This document shows, in pieces, positions 30,852 through 35,097 of a stretch of 35,097 nucleotides of DNA (position 1 is the stretch's first letter; each line of letters starts with the position of its first letter). Location: positions 1-35,097 of the IMG/VR virus record IMGVR_UViG_3300028378_000434. One strand, 5' to 3'. Made by a program: the position numbers and the translations under genes. The notes below the pieces were generated by a model, which was not told where the DNA came from, searched no databases, and saw only the letters and a program-made list of their open reading frames with translations. The DNA comes from a virus.

Positions 30852-31769
30852 ATGGGAAAAATTTTACTATTAGATAAACGTGGATTTCCTGAAAAATTTG
30901 AAAAAATTGATTGTGATCCAGATGGAGGTTTAACTAAAAAAGAATATATTGAGAAAGAAATCATAAATTCAATAAACACATATAATTACAAAATGGATAT
31001 AACTAAAATTGAATATAAAAACATAAATGATTCTTTTTCAAGAGTTTCTACTGGTAAATTTATGGGATTAATTGTAGAAAATAATAAAAAAGAAAAAAAT
31101 GATGATATATGGAATGGAAGAAAAATTGTATCTTATGTTTTCATGTCACCTACTTCTAATCAAGGGCGTAATACATTTTGTTCTCAAAAAATATTTCCTG
31201 AGATTATTGACTTGATGTCATTCTATCTCTCTTCTCCAACATTTAAACTTTTAAATCATCCTATTCAGTTTATTAACATCTCAGGTGAAAAATTATCTTC
31301 TAATAAAATATTGATACAGTTCGCTTATTTAGTATTAATGGGAATTGAATATATTGAGGTCTTTAATGAATCATTTAACCCTAAAGATGTTCCTCCAGAT
31401 ATTAAAAAATTTTTTGAAACTTATGAACCTCAATTTGAGGAAAAAGAAGGATCTATTTTTTCATCTGATTATTATAATATTGATTTTTCATCGAAAAAAT
31501 TAAAAATCAAGACTGATAAATTAGAAGTTGGTGATCATTTAGAAAAACATGGTGATAAATTTTCATTTAAAGGAAGTTATGAAAAATTTTATTGGATTGT
31601 AATTCTTCCAACTATTATATTAGCATATGAAAATGGTTATGATATAGATTATTCTAATTTGAAAGATTTTTATGATTCATATAGAGATAAATTTGGTGGT
31701 AGTGAAAAAATAGAACGCTTTAATGTACTACTTAGTTATATAAAAAAATTACTTTCTAAGGCAAGGTGA
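30852..31769 (+). CDS. LlaI.1-like restriction operon protein, function unknown
   Basis: A 305-residue soluble protein that I cannot assign to a domain. It starts MGKILLLDKRGFPEKFEKI and contains KFMGLIVENN, a serine-rich MSPTSNQGRNTF turn and a helical C-terminus (about 230-305). No nuclease, ATPase or methylase motif is visible. The position (after a M.FokI-like methylase, four bases before a McrB-like gene) matches the first of the three genes needed for restriction in the lactococcal LlaI operon. It may give sequence specificity or assembly, but this is context inference. Strong ATGGAGGTG site. Confidence 0.65.
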   Translation: MGKILLLDKRGFPEKFEKIDCDPDGGLTKKEYIEKEIINSINTYNYKMDITKIEYKNINDSFSRVSTGKFMGLIVENNKKEKNDDIWNGRKIVSYVFMSPTSNQGRNTFCSQKIFPEIIDLMSFYLSSPTFKLLNHPIQFINISGEKLSSNKILIQFAYLVLMGIEYIEVFNESFNPKDVPPDIKKFFETYEPQFEEKEGSIFSSDYYNIDFSSKKLKIKTDKLEVGDHLEKHGDKFSFKGSYEKFYWIVILPTIILAYENGYDIDYSNLKDFYDSYRDKFGGSEKIERFNVLLSYIKKLLSKAR

Positions 31770-31773
31770 AAAA

Positions 31774-32769
31774 ATGTATCAATATAAACAGATTATTTAC
31801 TTTGGTGCACCAGGCACAGGAAAAAGTTATAATGTAAAAGAAAGACTAAAAGATGTCAGAAATGATAAAATTTTTCGTGTAACGATTCATCCTGAGTATA
31901 CATATTCTGATTTTGTTGGTCAACTATTACCCGAAGAAAATCCTACAACTAAAACAGTAGAGTTTTCATTTAAAAAGGGACCATTTACTAGAGCTTTGGT
32001 TGAAGCCCATGAAAATTATGCTGAAAATGTTTATCTGATATTGGAAGAACTATCTAGAGGAAATGTTGCTGCTATTTTCGGAGATATATTTCAATTGCTA
32101 GATAGAAATGAAAATTTCGAAAGTGAATATCCAATTCGTAATAAAGATATAGCTGATCAAATTGACGTGTTACCTACTAATGAAATTACTTTACCATCAA
32201 ATTTTAATATTATTGGGACAGTAAATACAAGTGATCAAAGTGTATATCCTATGGATACAGCTTTTAAAAGACGTTTTGAATGGAAATATGTAACAAGCCG
32301 ACCTGTAAAAGATGAAGATGGTAATTTTCTAAAAAAATTGAATAACCCCAAAGTAATAGTATTAACTAACAAAAATAAGATTGAAACAACTTGGCATTCA
32401 TTTTATTCAGCATTAAACTTATTTATAACTGATAATGAAAATGGTTTAGGAAAGAGTGAAGATAAACAAATAGGACAGTTTTTTGTAGATTTTGGTAAAG
32501 TTCTTACTGAAAATTCTCATTCTACTAATACTTCAAAAGCAGATAAAGCTAAAAGAAACATTACTAAAAAAATCAAAAACAAATTGTTACTCTATTTATG
32601 GCAAGATGTTCAAGGAAATTCTTCGTTTAATATTTCATCAAAACTTTTTTCAAGAGAAATTAAAAGTTTTGATGATTTATATTCAAAGTATGGTTATGAC
32701 AAAGTTTTTAGTGATATATTTATAGAAGATTTTTTAGAACCCCATACTGATGAATATCCTTATGATTGA
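31774..32769 (+). CDS. McrB-like AAA+ GTPase subunit
   Basis: A 331-residue AAA+ motor of the McrB family. It should use GTP to drive DNA translocation for the nuclease subunit. Motifs: Walker A GAPGTGKS (11-18), the HPEYTYSDFVG block (39-49), Walker B VYLILEEL (86-93), the McrB signature GTVNTSDQS (148-156) and the FKRRFEW arginine-finger region (164-170). It has no N-terminal DNA-binding domain of the kind found in E. coli McrB: the protein starts ten residues before Walker A. Specificity must therefore come from another subunit, perhaps the preceding gene. The intergenic gap is four bases. Confidence 0.9.
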   Translation: MYQYKQIIYFGAPGTGKSYNVKERLKDVRNDKIFRVTIHPEYTYSDFVGQLLPEENPTTKTVEFSFKKGPFTRALVEAHENYAENVYLILEELSRGNVAAIFGDIFQLLDRNENFESEYPIRNKDIADQIDVLPTNEITLPSNFNIIGTVNTSDQSVYPMDTAFKRRFEWKYVTSRPVKDEDGNFLKKLNNPKVIVLTNKNKIETTWHSFYSALNLFITDNENGLGKSEDKQIGQFFVDFGKVLTENSHSTNTSKADKAKRNITKKIKNKLLLYLWQDVQGNSSFNISSKLFSREIKSFDDLYSKYGYDKVFSDIFIEDFLEPHTDEYPYD

Positions 32770-32782
32770 AAGTGGTGTTTAA

Positions 32783-34030
32783 ATGATACTTAATTATGCT
32801 AGAGATGGACAAGAATTTAATAAAAATAATCTTATTGATAATGGATTTAATATTGATGAAAGAGATTTTCAAATAAACCAAAAGGGAATAAGCGAACAAG
32901 GAATGGAAACAGAAGGTCATGAATATGTCCTAAATTTTGTAGGTTTTTTGACAAATCATAAAGGAGACATTTTTTCAGTGTTTCCTAAAAATTATAAAGT
33001 AGAAAATCTTAAGAAAGATTCTATTAAATTATTTAAAGTAATTGCAAAACATATGCAAAGAAGACCAGAAATATATTTAGGAAATTATTATGGTGATAAA
33101 TTTAAATCAAACTACCCTTTCGCTGCCTTTTTTGGTATATATGAATATTATTCTAAATATGGGCTATACTTTGAGGAGAATATTCACATTAAACCTAATA
33201 GTGGGAAAAAAGTAAATTGGAAAGCAACAATTCGTCTTTCAGATAAATATATTTTCGATAACAATTTAGTATTTCTTCCTATTTATTATGAAAAAAAGTA
33301 TTACTTCAAAGAATTTTTAACTAAATGTATGATTTTTGCTATCGATTATACTATTGATAAATTTAATATGTTTATCGATTTAAATAAAACAGGACAAGCA
33401 TTTCCGGATTTTAATTTTTTTAATGAAAAAGAAGTTATATTAAATAAACTCATTTCCTTACGTCAACAGACTTTCAAAGATAATTTGATAGAATTAATTG
33501 ACCACTTAATAAATTTTTTTAAAAAATTGAATGAAGGTGGAGATTATTATTTAAAGCATTATTCATTTCGTTTCATTTGGGAAGATATGGTGATGAACTA
33601 TTTAAAAACATATTATAAAGAAGTAAAAGATAATAAAATTGTTTTTGATAAAAAAAATTCTAGTAGTAGTATAGATTTTACAAAAAAATCTTTTTACCCA
33701 AATCTTGCTAATAAAAAAGATTATTTTACTCCAGATCATTATTATTGTGAAAAAAAGAATCAGTTAATATTTGATGCAAAATATTACACTAGTATTCAAG
33801 GCATGAATTATAAACAAATTGCATACCATTTATTTTTAAATGAATATAGAGAAGATATTGATGATGAACCTAAATTTTCAAACACATATTCTGCTCTTAT
33901 TCTTCCAGCAGAAAAACGTAAAAGCAAGATTCATTTCAAAATGGATCCAAAATTTAATAAATCCAATAGTGATATAGAAATTTCAGAAGAATATATTGAT
34001 ATTCGTGAAGTTATAAATGCATATTTATAA
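32783..34030 (+). CDS. McrC/LlaJI-like restriction nuclease subunit
   Basis: A 415-residue partner of the McrB-like motor. The N-terminal half (about 1-200) is the likely AAA+-contacting region. The C-terminal PD-(D/E)xK nuclease domain shows IWEDMVM (E267), TPDHYYC (P317-D318) and IFDAKYYTS (D331, K333), followed by the YKQIAYHLFL helix. This arrangement resembles LlaJI-family and McrC nucleases. The catalytic residues look complete. It starts 14 bases after the McrB-like gene with AAAGTGGTG upstream. It ends the operon; no clear terminator follows. Confidence 0.82.
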   Translation: MILNYARDGQEFNKNNLIDNGFNIDERDFQINQKGISEQGMETEGHEYVLNFVGFLTNHKGDIFSVFPKNYKVENLKKDSIKLFKVIAKHMQRRPEIYLGNYYGDKFKSNYPFAAFFGIYEYYSKYGLYFEENIHIKPNSGKKVNWKATIRLSDKYIFDNNLVFLPIYYEKKYYFKEFLTKCMIFAIDYTIDKFNMFIDLNKTGQAFPDFNFFNEKEVILNKLISLRQQTFKDNLIELIDHLINFFKKLNEGGDYYLKHYSFRFIWEDMVMNYLKTYYKEVKDNKIVFDKKNSSSSIDFTKKSFYPNLANKKDYFTPDHYYCEKKNQLIFDAKYYTSIQGMNYKQIAYHLFLNEYREDIDDEPKFSNTYSALILPAEKRKSKIHFKMDPKFNKSNSDIEISEEYIDIREVINAYL

Positions 34031-34232
34031 GCATGTTCTCATATTCTAAATTGTTATTATATATTTTATATCTTAACTTTTTAACTTATATAATTATAAA
34101 AAAAGAAATTTGAAATTTATTCATAAAAATCACCTCAAATAGTTAATTAGAAAATGAAATAATTTATACCCATTTAAATGCTGTAAATGCTGACCTACCT
34201 TGTTCTGAATTATATAATCGAGAAATAATAGA
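34031..34232. other. Non-coding gap with coding remnant
   Basis: No start-to-stop gene. From about 34150 to 34269 one frame stays open without a start codon (ending NREIIEWLLKKSTIQVL) and overlaps the next ORF in another frame. This fits a frameshifted remnant of a lost gene at the junction of accessory DNA and chromosome. Confidence 0.4.
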
Positions 34233-34391
34233 ATGGTTATTGAAGAAATCAACTATTCAGGTGTTATAACCACTATAAACGGATTTAAAAGACCATTTGA
34301 TCTTGATAATAAAGAGGAAGTGCTTGAATTTCGTATAAGAATAAAAAAGACATTAAACTATCTAAATGTCCTTAAGAAGCACAGAAAATAA
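34233..34391 (+). CDS. Short ORF, possibly remnant
   Basis: A 52-codon ORF (MVIEEINYSGVITTINGFKR ... LNYLNVLKKHRK) with no recognisable ribosome binding site. Basic C-terminus, no known motif. It overlaps the start-less frame mentioned above, so it may be the tail of a broken gene rather than a gene in its own right. Confidence 0.3.
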   Translation: MVIEEINYSGVITTINGFKRPFDLDNKEEVLEFRIRIKKTLNYLNVLKKHRK

Positions 34392-34424
34392 TCTGGAAAA
34401 TTATGCTAAACTAGAGTAATGTTT

Positions 34425-34451
34425 TTGACAAGCGAAAATAGTAAATATAAA
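34425..34451 (+). promoter_or_regulatory. Candidate promoter upstream of S-box
   Basis: A perfect TTGACA (34425-34430) is followed after 15 bases by TATAAA (34446-34451). The spacer is short by two bases. It would give a leader of about 160 bases before the riboswitch. Confidence 0.4.
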
Positions 34452-34615
34452 GAAACAAATAAAGTAAATAATAGTTTAACTGATGTTTAGTGAGATTTAA
34501 AGTGCAAGTCAGTATCTAAGAAGTCTTAGGAAAAGTCAGGAAACAGAGAAAAAAGGAATAAAATACAACAAAGAACAAATTATGTATCTCAAATTCACAA
34601 AAACTTAATAAAAAT

Positions 34616-34768
34616 CTCTTATCAAGAACGGTGGAGGGAACGGACCCTATGAAGCCTAGCAACCCCTGGAAACAGGAAGGTGCTAAATTCCGCAGCTGTA
34701 AAGTTGGAAGATAAGGGAAGAGTGTCACTTTATGCCTCTTCTCTTATGAGAAGAGATTTTTTTATTTT
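34616..34768 (+). promoter_or_regulatory. SAM-I (S-box) riboswitch
   Basis: A textbook S-box aptamer. The P1 arm CTTATC (34618-34623) is followed by AAGA, GGTGGAGGGAACGGACCCTA (conserved core), TGAAGCC, the GCAACC segment, the GGTGCTAAATTCC block and the P1 partner GATAAG (34710-34715). The expression platform is a terminator (34736-34768). Its 5' arm CTCTTCTCTTAT can instead pair with the P1 3' side (ATAAGGGAAGAG), so SAM binding and antitermination exclude each other. High SAM should stop transcription of the gene at 34786. Confidence 0.95.
34736..34768 (+). terminator. Riboswitch-controlled terminator
   Basis: CTCTTCTC (34736-34743), TTAT loop, GAGAAGAG (34748-34755), then ATTTTTTTATTTT. 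It forms when SAM is bound to the upstream aptamer. Confidence 0.92.
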
Positions 34769-34785
34769 AGAGAGGAGGTGTAATC

Positions 34786-35097
34786 GTGAAAGGAGATCTT
34801 CATAGATGTTATGATTTCTTTATGATAAAGCCTGGCAAAAAAGAGGAAGTATACTGCAGAGTATGTGGAACAAAATGTGAAGCCAGCAGAGGAGTTGAAG
34901 GTCATGTAAGTATGGCAACATCTATGGCTGGAATTAAAGTTAAGCATGATCAATTTACCTGTCCACATTATGAAGAGAAATGGCACTATAAAGCCTATAA
35001 ATTACTAAAAGAATTAGAAGAGACTGAAAGTAAAAGAGTAGGTGAATTAATAAGACAAGATTTGGATGAAATGTTAGAAGAGAATATGGGACAATAA
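34786..35097 (+). CDS. S-box-controlled small zinc-binding protein
   Basis: A 103-residue protein with C24-R-V-C27 and C31, H40, then C59-P-H61 and H67, compatible with one zinc site. A helical, charged C-terminus (about 66-98) ends the chain. No membrane segment or signal peptide. The start is GTG 34786 with GAGGAGGTG upstream, and the stop is the last codon of the window. I do not recognise the family. Because transcription is under a SAM riboswitch it should be made when SAM or methionine is low, which suggests a role in methionine/SAM or methyl-group metabolism. This is inference from regulation only. Confidence 0.75.
   Translation: MKGDLHRCYDFFMIKPGKKEEVYCRVCGTKCEASRGVEGHVSMATSMAGIKVKHDQFTCPHYEEKWHYKAYKLLKELEETESKRVGELIRQDLDEMLEENMGQ

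Noticed and set aside
34150-34269. Start-less frame as a transposase fragment
   Set aside because: The words 'NREIIEW' only loosely recall DDE transposases; too short to support.
1-35097. CRISPR arrays, tRNA and rRNA genes
   Set aside because: No regularly spaced repeat set, no cloverleaf with a CCA-compatible acceptor and no rRNA-like conserved stretch was seen on either strand.

Overview
The window is AT-rich DNA with strong purine ribosome binding sites and many GTG/TTG starts, which points to a low-GC Firmicute-like anaerobe. A clostridial or Halanaerobium-like host is a guess from style only. Almost all of it reads as one integrated tailed-phage genome (prophage) with a long accessory region. 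The last gene, behind a SAM-I (S-box) riboswitch, looks like ordinary chromosome.

Layout. 1-2.2 kb: leftward lysogeny module (tyrosine integrase, unknown small gene, XRE repressor), then a divergent switch region with four copies of a 14-bp operator-like motif. 2.2-7.6 kb: rightward early genes (Cro-like and other HTH proteins, small ORFs, YqaJ exonuclease, RecT annealing protein, replisome-organiser-like protein), a GC-richer non-coding patch that may be a structured RNA, and an ArpU-like late regulator. 7.6-15.7 kb: packaging and head genes (TerS, TerL, portal, MuF-like minor head protein, scaffold, lambda-D-like decoration protein, lambda-E-like capsid, connector-type genes). A stack of terminators lies inside this late block. 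15.7-21.1 kb: tail-tip genes, with two paralogous small tail proteins, a Dit-like protein, a seven-bladed WD40 propeller protein, and a Gp37-like tail protein split over two coupled ORFs. No tape measure, tail tube or tail-assembly chaperone gene is visible. 21.2-22.4 kb: lysis genes (XhlA-like, GH108 muramidase, 3TM holin).

22.4-34.4 kb is the accessory region. It holds a DUF3800 protein, small cysteine-rich proteins, two ORFs broken by single in-frame stops, a Panacea-domain toxin-antitoxin pair, a predicted PUA/EVE-NucS modification-dependent nuclease, and a repeat-rich block with a potential G-quadruplex. Next come two tandem AbrB-type zinc-finger regulators that carry duplicated promoters. 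A four-gene restriction-modification operon follows: a two-domain M.FokI-like adenine methyltransferase, a protein of unknown function, a McrB-like AAA+ GTPase and a McrC/LlaJI-like PD-(D/E)xK nuclease. This gene order resembles the lactococcal LlaI system.

How it fits together: the left two thirds is a phage with a coherent lysis/lysogeny plan, apparently lacking its tail-shaft genes, so it may be defective or unusual. The right third is a defence island carried as cargo or lying next to it. Neither attachment site can be identified here. The left one probably lies just outside, because the integrase ends at base 1. All functional calls come from reading motifs; no search was run.
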